The notes beneath the pieces were generated by a model, which was given only the letters and a program-made list of their open reading frames with translations, did not search any database and was not told where the DNA came from. Position numbers and translations under genes: made by a program. Positions 36,598-45,399 of a stretch of 64,000 nt of DNA are shown here, piece by piece; the stretch's first letter is position 1; every line of letters starts with the position of its first letter. This DNA comes from CBFIJI01 sp965662885 (GTDB lineage: Bacteria; Bacteroidota; Bacteroidia; Flavobacteriales; Flavobacteriaceae). The stretch lies in contig CBFIJI010000002.1 of the NCBI GenBank assembly GCA_965662885.1, forward strand, positions 1-64,000, written 5' to 3'.

Positions 36598-37867
36598 TTT
36601 CTAAGTTATTCATGTCGTATTGCTTTATTTTTCGATAAAGCGTTCTTTCCGAAATCCCTAATTCCTTTGCAGCCAATTTACGCTTTCCTTGGCTTCTAAT
36701 CAATGCTTGTTTAATCATTTCTATTTCTTTTTCTAAAAGTGACAAGGGTTCTTCCTCATCAACAGTTTCAGCGTATTCGTATTTATCAATAATTGGAGAT
36801 GGAGGGCTTACAGGAATAGGGTTATTGTCTTCAACGGTAATGGGTTCATAAGAGGGCATCCCTAGACTTTCAGGTTCTTTTTTGCCGTATATTTTTTCAA
36901 TGAGTCCTTGATTTTTTTCTTTTGCTACATCCAGATCGTTGTTTTTAATCAAGTCCAAGGTTAGTTTTTTAAGATCGTTAAGGTCATTTTTCATATCGAA
37001 AAGTACCTTGTACAAAATTTCTCTCTCGGATGAAAAATCGCCCTTTTCTTTTTCCTTGGAAATTACCGCAGGTAATTTTGAACCCATTTCGGGGAGATAT
37101 CCCCTTAAAATAAGTGCATTAATTTCTCGTTCTTTTTCAAGAACAGAAAGCTGTTCGGCAACATTTCGAAGTTGTCGAATATTTCCATTCCATCTGTATT
37201 GTTTCAATAAGGCTTGCGCTTGTTCGTCAAGTCTTAAAGTGGGCATATGGTATTTTTGGGCGAAGTCGGAAGCAAACTTGCGAAACAATAGTGTGATATC
37301 TTCTTTTCTGTCGCGGAGTGGAGGTAGGTATATTTCAACTGTGCTCAGTCGGTAGTAAAGATCTTCTCTAAATTTGCCTTTTTCAATGGCCTCTCCCATG
37401 TTCACATTGGTAGCTGCAACGATGCGTACATTTGTTTTTTGAACCTTTGATGAACCTACTTTTATAAATTCTCCAGTTTCTAAAACCCGTAATAATCGAA
37501 CCTGAGTAGGTAAGGGTAATTCACCCACTTCATCTAAAAAAATAGTTCCGCCGTCAGCCACTTCAAAATATCCAGAACGGGTTTGTGTTGCACCAGTAAA
37601 GGCTCCTTTTTCGTGTCCAAACAATTCACTGTCAATAGTACCCTCTGGAATAGCTCCACAGTTTACAGCAATGTACTTGGAGTGTTTTCGATGGGAGTAC
37701 TGATGAATGATTTTCGGAATATTTTCTTTTCCAACACCGCTTTCTCCAATCACTAAAACCGAAATATCAGTAATGGCCACCCTAAGCGCTTTTTCTAAAG
37801 CCCGGTTGAGTCCAAGATCATTACCAATAATTCCAAAACGTTGTTTTACACTCAGTAGCGATTCCAT
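36590..37867 (-). CDS. Sigma-54 interaction-domain transcriptional activator without a sensor domain
   Basis: The protein has 425 residues. An AAA+ activator domain starts almost at the N-terminus, with GESGVGKE at 41-48 (Walker A), GAFTGA at 88-93 (the loop that touches sigma-54) and GGTIFLDEVGEL from 106 (Walker B). A charged linker follows (about 250-385), and a Fis-type helix-turn-helix ends the protein (GKRKLAAKELGISERTLYRK). There is no receiver, PAS or GAF domain in front, so activity is probably set by level, by a partner protein, or through the linker. It sits 13 nt after miaB and overlaps lptE by 8 nt. The targets are not known from sequence; groESL is a candidate. Confidence 0.93.
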   Translation of the reverse strand: MESLLSVKQRFGIIGNDLGLNRALEKALRVAITDISVLVIGESGVGKENIPKIIHQYSHRKHSKYIAVNCGAIPEGTIDSELFGHEKGAFTGATQTRSGYFEVADGGTIFLDEVGELPLPTQVRLLRVLETGEFIKVGSSKVQKTNVRIVAATNVNMGEAIEKGKFREDLYYRLSTVEIYLPPLRDRKEDITLLFRKFASDFAQKYHMPTLRLDEQAQALLKQYRWNGNIRQLRNVAEQLSVLEKEREINALILRGYLPEMGSKLPAVISKEKEKGDFSSEREILYKVLFDMKNDLNDLKKLTLDLIKNNDLDVAKEKNQGLIEKIYGKKEPESLGMPSYEPITVEDNNPIPVSPPSPIIDKYEYAETVDEEEPLSLLEKEIEMIKQALIRSQGKRKLAAKELGISERTLYRKIKQYDMNNLENE

Positions 37868-37880
37868 AATCGTTTTGTTT

Positions 37881-39371
37881 TTAAATTGTTTTCGAAATAC
37901 CTTCCGCTTTTCCGATTAGCGTTGCAGAAGTACACTCTGTAATGGTAACATCAACAAATTCTCCAACTTGATAGGCTTCTTTGGGAAAAACTACCACGGT
38001 ATTTTGTGTCGTTCTTCCACTCCATTGCTCATCCGATTTTTTGGAGGTTTTTTCAATCAATACACAAACAGTCTGCCCTAAATAAGATTGTGTTCTAAAA
38101 TGACTGTGTTCTCTTTGTAAGCTAATAATTTCACTTAAACGTCTTTTTTTAACAGCTTCAGGAACATCGTCTTCTATTTTTCTAGCGGCTAAAGTCCCAG
38201 GGCGTTCCGAGTAAGCAAAAGTAAAGCCATAGTCGTATTTAACATACCGCATCAAACTTAACGTATCTTGATGGTCTTCTTCTGTTTCTGTTGGAAAGCC
38301 AGCGATCATGTCATGTGAAATTCCGCAATTGGGAATAATCTCACGGATAGAATCAATCAATTTAAAATAGTCTTCACGGTCGTGCAAACGGTTCATTTTT
38401 TTAAGAATTCGATTGCTGCCTGATTGGACAGGAAGGTGAATGTAGTTACAAATATTATTGTATTTAGCCATAACATGTAAAACAGCGACGGACATATCTT
38501 GTGGATTGGAAGTGGAAAAACGAATTCGCATCTTGGGTTGTGCTTCTGCAACCATTTTAAGCAAGCTGTCAAATTTAATTGCCGTTTTTTGTTGTAAAGT
38601 ACTTGCCTTCTCAAAATCTTTTTTTAGTCCGCCACCATACCACAAATAGCTATCTACATTTTGTCCTAAAAGCGTAATTTCTTTATATCCTTTGGCTGCT
38701 AATTCGTGGATTTCTTCCATGATACTTTTTGGATCGCGACTTCGCTCTCGCCCTCTTGTAAAAGGGACAACACAAAAGGTACACATGTTGTCACAGCCAC
38801 GTGTAATGGAAACAAAAGCACTTACTCCATTGGTGTTTAAGCGAATGGGCGCAATGTCTCCATAGGTTTCTTCCTTTGATAGAATCACATTTACCGCTTC
38901 ACGTTCGGCTTCTACTTCGTGCAGCAAGTTGGGTAAGTCTTTATAAGCGTCCGGTCCTACAACCAAGTCAACAATTTTTTCTTCTTCCAAAAACTTGTGT
39001 TTTAAACGTTCGGCCATACAGCCTAAAACTCCCACTTTTACTTGTGCATTTTCTTTTTTTAAGGTGTTAAAATATTCTAAGCGTTTACGAACGGTTTGTT
39101 CCGCTTTCTCACGAATAGAGCAGGTGTTGACCAAAACCAGAGAAGCATCGTTTAAATTTGAAGTAATTTGATAACCCTCTGTTGTAAGAATGGAAGCAAC
39201 CACCTCACTATCTGCAAAATTCATTTGGCAGCCGTAGGATTCAATAAAAGCTCTTTTTTTATTTTCTCCTTTTTTTGTTGCTATAACTGACGGCATGACA
39301 GTACCGTTATGCTGGTAGGGCTCTTTATTTTCTATTCTCTTTTCTTTTAATATTTCTTGGTTTTCCTTCAT
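37881..39371 (-). CDS. miaB: tRNA methylthiotransferase MiaB
   Basis: The protein has 496 residues. It adds a methylthio group to i6A37 of tRNAs that read UNN codons. The N-terminal UPF0004 domain holds its auxiliary-cluster cysteines (ESYGCQMNFADSE, VNTCSIREKAE and GVLGCMAERL). The radical-SAM domain shows RGCDNMCTFCVVPFTRGRER, with the CxxxCxxC cluster. A C-terminal TRAM domain follows. The N-terminal 35 residues are extra and charged. It heads the miaB / activator / lptE / TPR-like / secG set. Confidence 0.96.
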   Translation of the reverse strand: MKENQEILKEKRIENKEPYQHNGTVMPSVIATKKGENKKRAFIESYGCQMNFADSEVVASILTTEGYQITSNLNDASLVLVNTCSIREKAEQTVRKRLEYFNTLKKENAQVKVGVLGCMAERLKHKFLEEEKIVDLVVGPDAYKDLPNLLHEVEAEREAVNVILSKEETYGDIAPIRLNTNGVSAFVSITRGCDNMCTFCVVPFTRGRERSRDPKSIMEEIHELAAKGYKEITLLGQNVDSYLWYGGGLKKDFEKASTLQQKTAIKFDSLLKMVAEAQPKMRIRFSTSNPQDMSVAVLHVMAKYNNICNYIHLPVQSGSNRILKKMNRLHDREDYFKLIDSIREIIPNCGISHDMIAGFPTETEEDHQDTLSLMRYVKYDYGFTFAYSERPGTLAARKIEDDVPEAVKKRRLSEIISLQREHSHFRTQSYLGQTVCVLIEKTSKKSDEQWSGRTTQNTVVVFPKEAYQVGEFVDVTITECTSATLIGKAEGISKTI

Positions 39372-39439
39372 TATACCTTAAAAACAATAATGCAGCAATT
39401 TAATTTAACGATTTCAACTGCAATTTTCAAACCGCATTT

Positions 39440-39447
39440 CAAAAATA
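39440..39447 (-). promoter_or_regulatory. Possible -7 box upstream of miaB
   Basis: TATTTTTG on the reverse strand matches TAnnTTTG exactly, about 70 nt before the miaB start. No TTG is visible at the -33 position, so the promoter is only tentative. Confidence 0.35.
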
Positions 39448-39570
39448 CAAATGTTTTGCCATTTTGTCAGTAGCACCAGAATAAAAAAGGAGATTTTGAT
39501 CCTTGAATAAGCCTATTTTACTCCTACCATATTTTAATGTCTATGATTGGTTACTGACTGTGTTTAAATG

Positions 39571-40983
39571 TTAACGAAGCGTACTCGGGCATGGGGTTGT
39601 GATTGTTGGTATCCCTTCCTCTTTAATGGCTTTAAAGCCTCCTTTGATATCAATTAGATTATGAATTCCCCGTTTTTTTAAGATGGAGGCGGTAATAACA
39701 CTCCGATAGCCTCCAGCACAATAAAGGTAAAATGGTTCCTCTTTGGGGAATTCCTCTAAGTGCTCATTGATAAAATCCAAGGATGTATTTAGGGCCTCAG
39801 GAATCCGTTCTGCATTGAATTCTCCTGGCTTTCTAACGTCAAATATAGCAGGTTTTTTTTCTTTAATAAGGGTTTTTAAAGCGTCAGTTTCAATCCCTTC
39901 GATGCTATCTGTTTCTTGACCAGAAGCAACCCAAGCAGGAAAGCCTCCAGAGAGATACCCCAATGTATTGTCAAAACCGACTCGAGCTAATCGGGTGATG
40001 GTTTCTTCTTCCTTGCCTTCTGGAGTAACCAATAATAAGGGTTGTTTTACATCGCCAACCAATGCGCCTACCCAAGGAGCAAAACTTCCATTGATACCGA
40101 TAAAAATTGACTGTGGAATGTGTGCTTTTGTATAGTCATCTTGATTTCTTACATCCAGTATTAACGCGCCATTTTCCGATGCCATTTTTTCAAAATCGTT
40201 GGCTTTGATTGCTTGTGATCCCTTTTCTAAAATCGCATCAATATCTTTATAACCCTCTTTATTCATCTGAACATTTAAAGGGAAATATTGAGGGGGAGGC
40301 AAAAGGCCTTCTGTAACTTCTTTAACAAACTCTGCTTTGGTCATGTCACTGCGTAAAGCGTAGTTTGTTTTTTTCTGTTGCCCAATGGTTCCCACGGTTT
40401 CCTTACTTAAGTTTTTGCCACAGGCAGATCCTGCACCATGAGCGGGATATACAATAACTTCATCCGACAAGGGCATAATTTTTGTTCGAAGACTTTCATA
40501 AAGTAGTCCTGCCAATTCCTCTTGGGTCATGTGCGCTGCCTTTTGAGCCAAGTCAGGTCGGCCTACATCACCCAAAAACAGCGTATCACCGCTAAAAATA
40601 GCATGATCTTTCCCTTGGGCATCTTTTAAAAGATAGGTAGTGCTTTCCATGGTATGGCCGGGAGTGTGCAAAACAACAAAAGTTAAGGCTCCTAATTTAA
40701 ATTCTTGTAGGTCTTTAGCAATGGTAGCTTCAAAGGCTGTTTTTGCATTAGGACCAAAAACTATAGGTGCTCCGCTAACTTTGGATAAGGTCAAATGGCC
40801 ACTCACAAAGTCTGCATGAAAATGGGTTTCAAAAATATATTTGATTTTGGCCTTGTTGTTTTTTGCCTTTTCAAGATAGGGACTAACTTCTCTTAAGGGA
40901 TCAATAATGGCTACTTCTCCTTCACTTTCTATATAGTAAGCGCCTTGAGATAGACATCCGGTATAAATTTGTTCAATTTTCAT
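39571..40983 (-). CDS. Metallo-beta-lactamase/double-rhodanese protein, persulfide-dioxygenase-like
   Basis: From the ATG at 40983, the protein has 470 residues. An earlier in-frame ATG at 41031 would overlap the SulP gene and adds an unlikely leader. The N-terminal MBL domain (about 1-240) has THFHADFVSGH at 53-63 and the HTPGHTMESTTYLL and FSGDTLFLGDVGRPDLA blocks of ETHE1-like persulfide dioxygenases. Two rhodanese domains follow. In the first (about 255-355) the loop has no Cys (LLLVTPEG), so it looks inactive. In the second (about 370-465) YCAGGYRS carries the expected Cys422. It likely handles glutathione or protein persulfides. The SulP transporter lies 31 nt upstream on the same strand. 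Confidence 0.9.
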   Translation of the reverse strand: MKIEQIYTGCLSQGAYYIESEGEVAIIDPLREVSPYLEKAKNNKAKIKYIFETHFHADFVSGHLTLSKVSGAPIVFGPNAKTAFEATIAKDLQEFKLGALTFVVLHTPGHTMESTTYLLKDAQGKDHAIFSGDTLFLGDVGRPDLAQKAAHMTQEELAGLLYESLRTKIMPLSDEVIVYPAHGAGSACGKNLSKETVGTIGQQKKTNYALRSDMTKAEFVKEVTEGLLPPPQYFPLNVQMNKEGYKDIDAILEKGSQAIKANDFEKMASENGALILDVRNQDDYTKAHIPQSIFIGINGSFAPWVGALVGDVKQPLLLVTPEGKEEETITRLARVGFDNTLGYLSGGFPAWVASGQETDSIEGIETDALKTLIKEKKPAIFDVRKPGEFNAERIPEALNTSLDFINEHLEEFPKEEPFYLYCAGGYRSVITASILKKRGIHNLIDIKGGFKAIKEEGIPTITTPCPSTLR

Positions 40984-41014
40984 TTTGTTTTTTTTTACTG
41001 CATTTAGCATGGTT

Positions 41015-42685
41015 CTATTGGGTGCCTTCAAATTGTTTTACGGCGTCACTGGTTGTAATAAAAAAGTTATTTTTTCCTATTTGCTTAAAAAGTTTGCTTT
41101 TAAAAATCACTTCTCGAACTGGATCGATTGTTCCAGCAACCATAAATCGAATTCCTTTTTTATTAAGGATTTGACTGATGGTTAAAAGTTGTTCTACAGC
41201 GGTACTATCAATATGGTGAATGGCTTCTGCACTTAAAATAAACCCTTTAGTTTCTGGTTGTATTTTATTTAAAATAATTTTCTTTAAATAGTCAACATTT
41301 CCAAAAAATAATTGGGCATCAAAGCGAAGAATTACGAGGTGTTTATTTTCAATAGCGTCATTGGGGAACCGCTGAATATTTTGAAAATAATCGGTGTTTT
41401 TGATTTTTGCTAAAAAGGCATAATGGGGTTTAGAATTTCTGAAAACGACCAGAAATAAAGAAAATAAAACGCCAATAAGCAATCCTTCAATGATCCCCAA
41501 AAAGAGGGTAAAAAAACACGTCATAAGAAAGAGTGTAAACTCATCTTTTCTTGTTTTATATAAACGCAAAGGGTATTTTAAGTCAATAAGTCGAAAAACA
41601 GCGACCATAATAATAGCTGCGAGGATAGCGTTGGGCAGCTTATAAAATAATGTGGTGAAAAAGAGCAAAACACAGGCAACAAGTAGTGCACTTATTAGCG
41701 CGGAAATACCTGTTTTCGCCCCTGCTTGTTCATTGACTGCACTACGAGAAAGACCACCATTAACAGAATAGGACTGAAAAAATGATCCAAGAATATTAGC
41801 TGTTCCCAAGGCTATTAATTCCTGATTTGCATTGAGCTTATGGTCATTGTTTTTATTTTCAAAGATTTTAGCAATAGCCATGGCCTCCATGATGGACACA
41901 ACTGCAAGCGTTATCGCAATTGGGAATAGTTGAACAAGCGTATTATAGCTTAAATTGGGTAGCTTAAAGGCTGGAAGTCCTTTGGGGATTTCCCCGACAA
42001 TTGCCAGTCCTTTTTGATCCCAACCTGATAGGGTGACAAAAAGGATGCCTGCGACAACAACGAGGAGTCCAATGGGAATTTTTAACATTCTTTTTTGCAG
42101 AACATAAAGAACACCAATAGCAATACTGCCAATACTTAAAGCCATAAAGTTAGTACTATTTATGTTGCGGAAGACGTCTATTAATGTGAGGTCAAAGCGA
42201 CTTGTTGAAACGACTTGAATACCCAGCAGATGTTGTAGTTGACTAGCCCCAATGATTAATGCAGCAGCAGTTGTAAAACCGCTAATAACTGGCCTGGATA
42301 AAAACCGAACAAAAAATCCCATTCGAAAAAGTCCTAGTATAATATGGATGACTCCTACAAAAAATGCGAGTGCAATGGCCATTACAACATATTCTTCAGG
42401 ACTAGAAAGTGAAAGTGTTCCAAGACCTGCAGCAACTAAAAGAGAATCCATAGCCACTGGACCCACCGACAATTGTCGTGAAGTTCCCATAAGCGCATAA
42501 ACAAGTTGCGGAACAATTGCTGCATAAAGACCATAAACAGGGGGTACGCCAGCAATTAACGCGTAGGCCATCCCTTGAGGGATTAGCATTATCCCAACAG
42601 TTATCCCCGCAAAAATATCTCCTGACAAATAAGACTGCTTATATTTCGGTATCCAACTTAAAATGGGAAAAAACTGTTTTAGCAT
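41015..42685 (-). CDS. SulP/SLC26-family anion transporter with STAS domain
   Basis: The protein has 556 residues. A sulfate-transporter signature opens the membrane domain (AGITVGIMLIPQGMAYALIA, then PPVYGLYAAIVP). Many hydrophobic segments follow up to about 410, and then a cytosolic STAS domain (about 440-550, with SAEAIHHIDSTAVEQLL). SulP proteins move sulfate or bicarbonate with protons or sodium. Co-location with a persulfide dioxygenase-like gene favours a sulfur link, but bicarbonate cannot be excluded. The gene is divergent from topA. Confidence 0.92.
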   Translation of the reverse strand: MLKQFFPILSWIPKYKQSYLSGDIFAGITVGIMLIPQGMAYALIAGVPPVYGLYAAIVPQLVYALMGTSRQLSVGPVAMDSLLVAAGLGTLSLSSPEEYVVMAIALAFFVGVIHIILGLFRMGFFVRFLSRPVISGFTTAAALIIGASQLQHLLGIQVVSTSRFDLTLIDVFRNINSTNFMALSIGSIAIGVLYVLQKRMLKIPIGLLVVVAGILFVTLSGWDQKGLAIVGEIPKGLPAFKLPNLSYNTLVQLFPIAITLAVVSIMEAMAIAKIFENKNNDHKLNANQELIALGTANILGSFFQSYSVNGGLSRSAVNEQAGAKTGISALISALLVACVLLFFTTLFYKLPNAILAAIIMVAVFRLIDLKYPLRLYKTRKDEFTLFLMTCFFTLFLGIIEGLLIGVLFSLFLVVFRNSKPHYAFLAKIKNTDYFQNIQRFPNDAIENKHLVILRFDAQLFFGNVDYLKKIILNKIQPETKGFILSAEAIHHIDSTAVEQLLTISQILNKKGIRFMVAGTIDPVREVIFKSKLFKQIGKNNFFITTSDAVKQFEGTQ

Positions 42686-42767
42686 TTAATGTTTTTTAAA
42701 AGCTGCTTTTTTAAATTGTCCACTGCATTTAATAGGTCGTTATTTTTATGTAGCTAATAAAACATTG

Positions 42768-42775
42768 CAAAGGTA
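42768..42775 (-). promoter_or_regulatory. Possible -7 box for the sulP transcript
   Basis: TACCTTTG on the reverse strand matches TAnnTTTG exactly, about 80 nt before the SulP start. The -33 TTG is not visible. Confidence 0.35.
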
Positions 42776-42891
42776 ATAAACTGTTTAATGACTTAAATTT
42801 TAAGGGGATTAAAAACCCTTATATCCATGTGTTTTTACAAAAATTAACATGTAGAAGGCGATAAAATGGAAGCGTTAAAAGAAAACTTGAT

Positions 42892-42899
42892 TACTTTTG
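42892..42899 (+). promoter_or_regulatory. Possible -7 box for topA
   Basis: TACTTTTG matches TAnnTTTG exactly, 19 nt before the topA ATG. The -33 TTG is not seen at the proper distance. Confidence 0.35.
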
Positions 42900-42918
42900 T
42901 GGGGAAAAATTTAAGTTT

Positions 42919-45399
42919 ATGGCCAAAAATTTAGTTATTGTCGAATCCCCTGCAAAAGCAAAAACTATCGAAAAATTTCTTGGGAAAGACTTTCGAGTTG
43001 CGTCAAGTTTTGGTCATATTGCAGACCTTCCTTCCAATGAGTTGGGTGTTGATGTCGCTGCTCGCTTTGCCCCAAAATATATTGTTAGTAGTGATAAGAA
43101 AAAAGTAGTCAGTGAACTAAAAAGCCTTTCCAAAAAAGTGGATACGGTATGGTTGGCAAGTGATGAAGATCGAGAGGGAGAAGCCATTGCATGGCATTTA
43201 GCGGAGAATTTAAATCTAAATGAAAGCAACTCCAAACGTATTGTTTTTTCGGAGATTACCAAGTCTGCAATTTTAAAAGCAATTGAAAAGCCACGCAAAA
43301 TCAATTATGATTTAGTAAATGCGCAACAAGCTCGTCGTGTTCTAGATCGTTTAGTCGGTTATGAGCTTTCACCAGTGCTTTGGAAAAAAGTTAAGGGCGG
43401 CTTGTCAGCTGGACGTGTTCAATCGGTTGCAGTTCGACTTATCGTTGAACGTGAACGGGCGATTAATGCCTTTCAACCCAAACAGAATTTTAAAGTTCAA
43501 GCCTTATTCAGTACAGATAATAAACGTCAAATCCCTGCGGTACTCAGTAAGGTGTTTCAAGAGGAATCAGAAGCAAGAAGCTTTTTACAAAAAAATATAG
43601 ATGCCCATTATAAGGTTGATGCTGTTCAAGTTAAACCAGCGAAAAAAAGTCCCTCAGCTCCCTTTACAACATCTACCTTACAACAAGAGGCGTCAAGGAA
43701 ACTTGGTTTTTCAGTTAGTAAGACCATGACCATGGCGCAACGGCTTTATGAAACAGGACTCATTACTTATATGCGAACCGATAGTGTTAACTTATCCAAA
43801 GAGGCTCAGGATAGTTTAATCCATCAAATTGAACAACTTTACGGTAAAAATTTCGCACAAAAAAGAAGTTATAAAACAAAAAACAAAGGGGCACAAGAAG
43901 CGCATGAAGCCATTCGTCCAACAGATCCTTCCAAAAATAAAGTCAATGTAGATTATGATCAAATGCGCTTGTACGAGCTAATTTGGAAGCGAACCATTGC
44001 ATCACAAATGAGTGATGCTCAATTAGAACGAACGCAGATTGATATCCAAGCTGACAATCATCCGGAAGTCTTTCAAGCGAAAGGAGAAGTGATCACCTTT
44101 GAAGGGTTTTTAAAAGTCTATATGGAGGGGGTAGACGATCAGGATGAAGAGGCACAAGGACTTTTACCTAAAGTAGCCATAGGAGATCACTTAAGCTTAA
44201 AGTCGATGACGGCAACACAACGTTTTTCTCGACCTCCGTATCGTTTTTCAGAAGCTTCTTTAGTTAAGAAATTGGAGGAATTAGGGATTGGACGTCCGTC
44301 CACTTATGCGCCGACAATTTCAACTGTTCAGAATAGAAATTATGTGGAAAAAGGAAGTTCAGAAGGGGAGCAACGTTCCTATTTACAACTTCATTTGGAA
44401 GAGCAATCGATCAAAGAAGCGATGCTTACAGAAATGGTTGGAGCCAACAAAGGGAAATTAATTCCTACAGATATTGGCATGATTGTGAATGATTTTTTAG
44501 TGGCCAACTTTAAGGGAATCTTAGATTTTAATTTTACGGCTCAAGTAGAACAAAGTTTTGATGATATTGCCAACGGATCTAAAGAATGGACCGACATGTT
44601 GAAGGTTTTTTACGACACTTTTCACCCTACTGTCGAAGAGGTCAAAGAAAATGCTCAACGGGAGTCGGGTGAACGCGTTTTAGGAGAAGATCCAAAGTCA
44701 GGACGTGTACTTAAAGTTCGATTAGGTAAATATGGACCAATTGCACAAATAGGAGAATCGGAAGAGGAAGAAAAACCGGTTTTTGCTAGTCTAACATCGG
44801 ATCAACAACTGTCAAGCATAACTTTTGAAGAGGCCCTCCGATTATTTGATCTTCCAAAAACACTTGGCGATTTTGAGGGGGAAGAGGTCATCGTCAATAA
44901 TGGTCGTTTCGGACCTTATGTCAAATTCAAGGATAAATTTATTTCCCTTCCTAAAGGAATATTTCCTAGTGATATTAGTATGGCAGATGCTATTGAACTC
45001 ATCAAGGAAAAGCAAAGGGCTGATGCCCCAATTTATCACTATAATGAACTCCCTGTAACCAAAGGTGTCGGCCGTTTTGGTCCTTTTCTAAAATGGAGTG
45101 GCATGTTTATTAATGTCAATAAATCATACGATTTTGATCAACTTTCTGATAAAGATATTGTTCAATTGATTGAGGATAAAATCCAAAAAGAAAAAGATAA
45201 GGTAATTCATGATTGGGCTGATGCAGGTATTCGGGTTGAAAAAGCACGATGGGGGCGCTCCAACATAATTAAAGGAAAACAAAAGATAGAGTTATCCAAA
45301 GATATTGATGCAACAAAGCTTACTTTGGAAGAAGCTATTCAAAGGCTTGAAGCGCAAAAACCATCGAAAACTAAAAAGCGGACAAAAAAGAAAAAATGA
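42919..45399 (+). CDS. topA: DNA topoisomerase I
   Basis: The protein has 826 residues. This type IA topoisomerase relaxes negative supercoils through a 5'-phosphotyrosine link. The Toprim domain starts at once (VIVESPAKAKTIEKFLG) and contains DEDREGEAIAWH near 81. The active-site Tyr is Tyr284 in ITYMRTDS. In place of zinc fingers, the C-terminus has repeat domains (KSGRVLKVRLGKYGPIAQIG, NNGRFGPYVKFKDKFISL and GVGRFGPFLKWSGMFINV), then a Lys-rich tail (KKRTKKKK). Its stop overlaps the next start in ATGA, so the arginase-fold gene is coupled to it. Confidence 0.97.
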   Translation: MAKNLVIVESPAKAKTIEKFLGKDFRVASSFGHIADLPSNELGVDVAARFAPKYIVSSDKKKVVSELKSLSKKVDTVWLASDEDREGEAIAWHLAENLNLNESNSKRIVFSEITKSAILKAIEKPRKINYDLVNAQQARRVLDRLVGYELSPVLWKKVKGGLSAGRVQSVAVRLIVERERAINAFQPKQNFKVQALFSTDNKRQIPAVLSKVFQEESEARSFLQKNIDAHYKVDAVQVKPAKKSPSAPFTTSTLQQEASRKLGFSVSKTMTMAQRLYETGLITYMRTDSVNLSKEAQDSLIHQIEQLYGKNFAQKRSYKTKNKGAQEAHEAIRPTDPSKNKVNVDYDQMRLYELIWKRTIASQMSDAQLERTQIDIQADNHPEVFQAKGEVITFEGFLKVYMEGVDDQDEEAQGLLPKVAIGDHLSLKSMTATQRFSRPPYRFSEASLVKKLEELGIGRPSTYAPTISTVQNRNYVEKGSSEGEQRSYLQLHLEEQSIKEAMLTEMVGANKGKLIPTDIGMIVNDFLVANFKGILDFNFTAQVEQSFDDIANGSKEWTDMLKVFYDTFHPTVEEVKENAQRESGERVLGEDPKSGRVLKVRLGKYGPIAQIGESEEEEKPVFASLTSDQQLSSITFEEALRLFDLPKTLGDFEGEEVIVNNGRFGPYVKFKDKFISLPKGIFPSDISMADAIELIKEKQRADAPIYHYNELPVTKGVGRFGPFLKWSGMFINVNKSYDFDQLSDKDIVQLIEDKIQKEKDKVIHDWADAGIRVEKARWGRSNIIKGKQKIELSKDIDATKLTLEEAIQRLEAQKPSKTKKRTKKKK

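Noticed and set aside
42801..42821. Hairpin TAAGGG...CCCTTA between sulP and topA
   Set aside because: The stem is only 6 bp with a long loop and no T run, and it lies between divergent genes where no terminator is needed.
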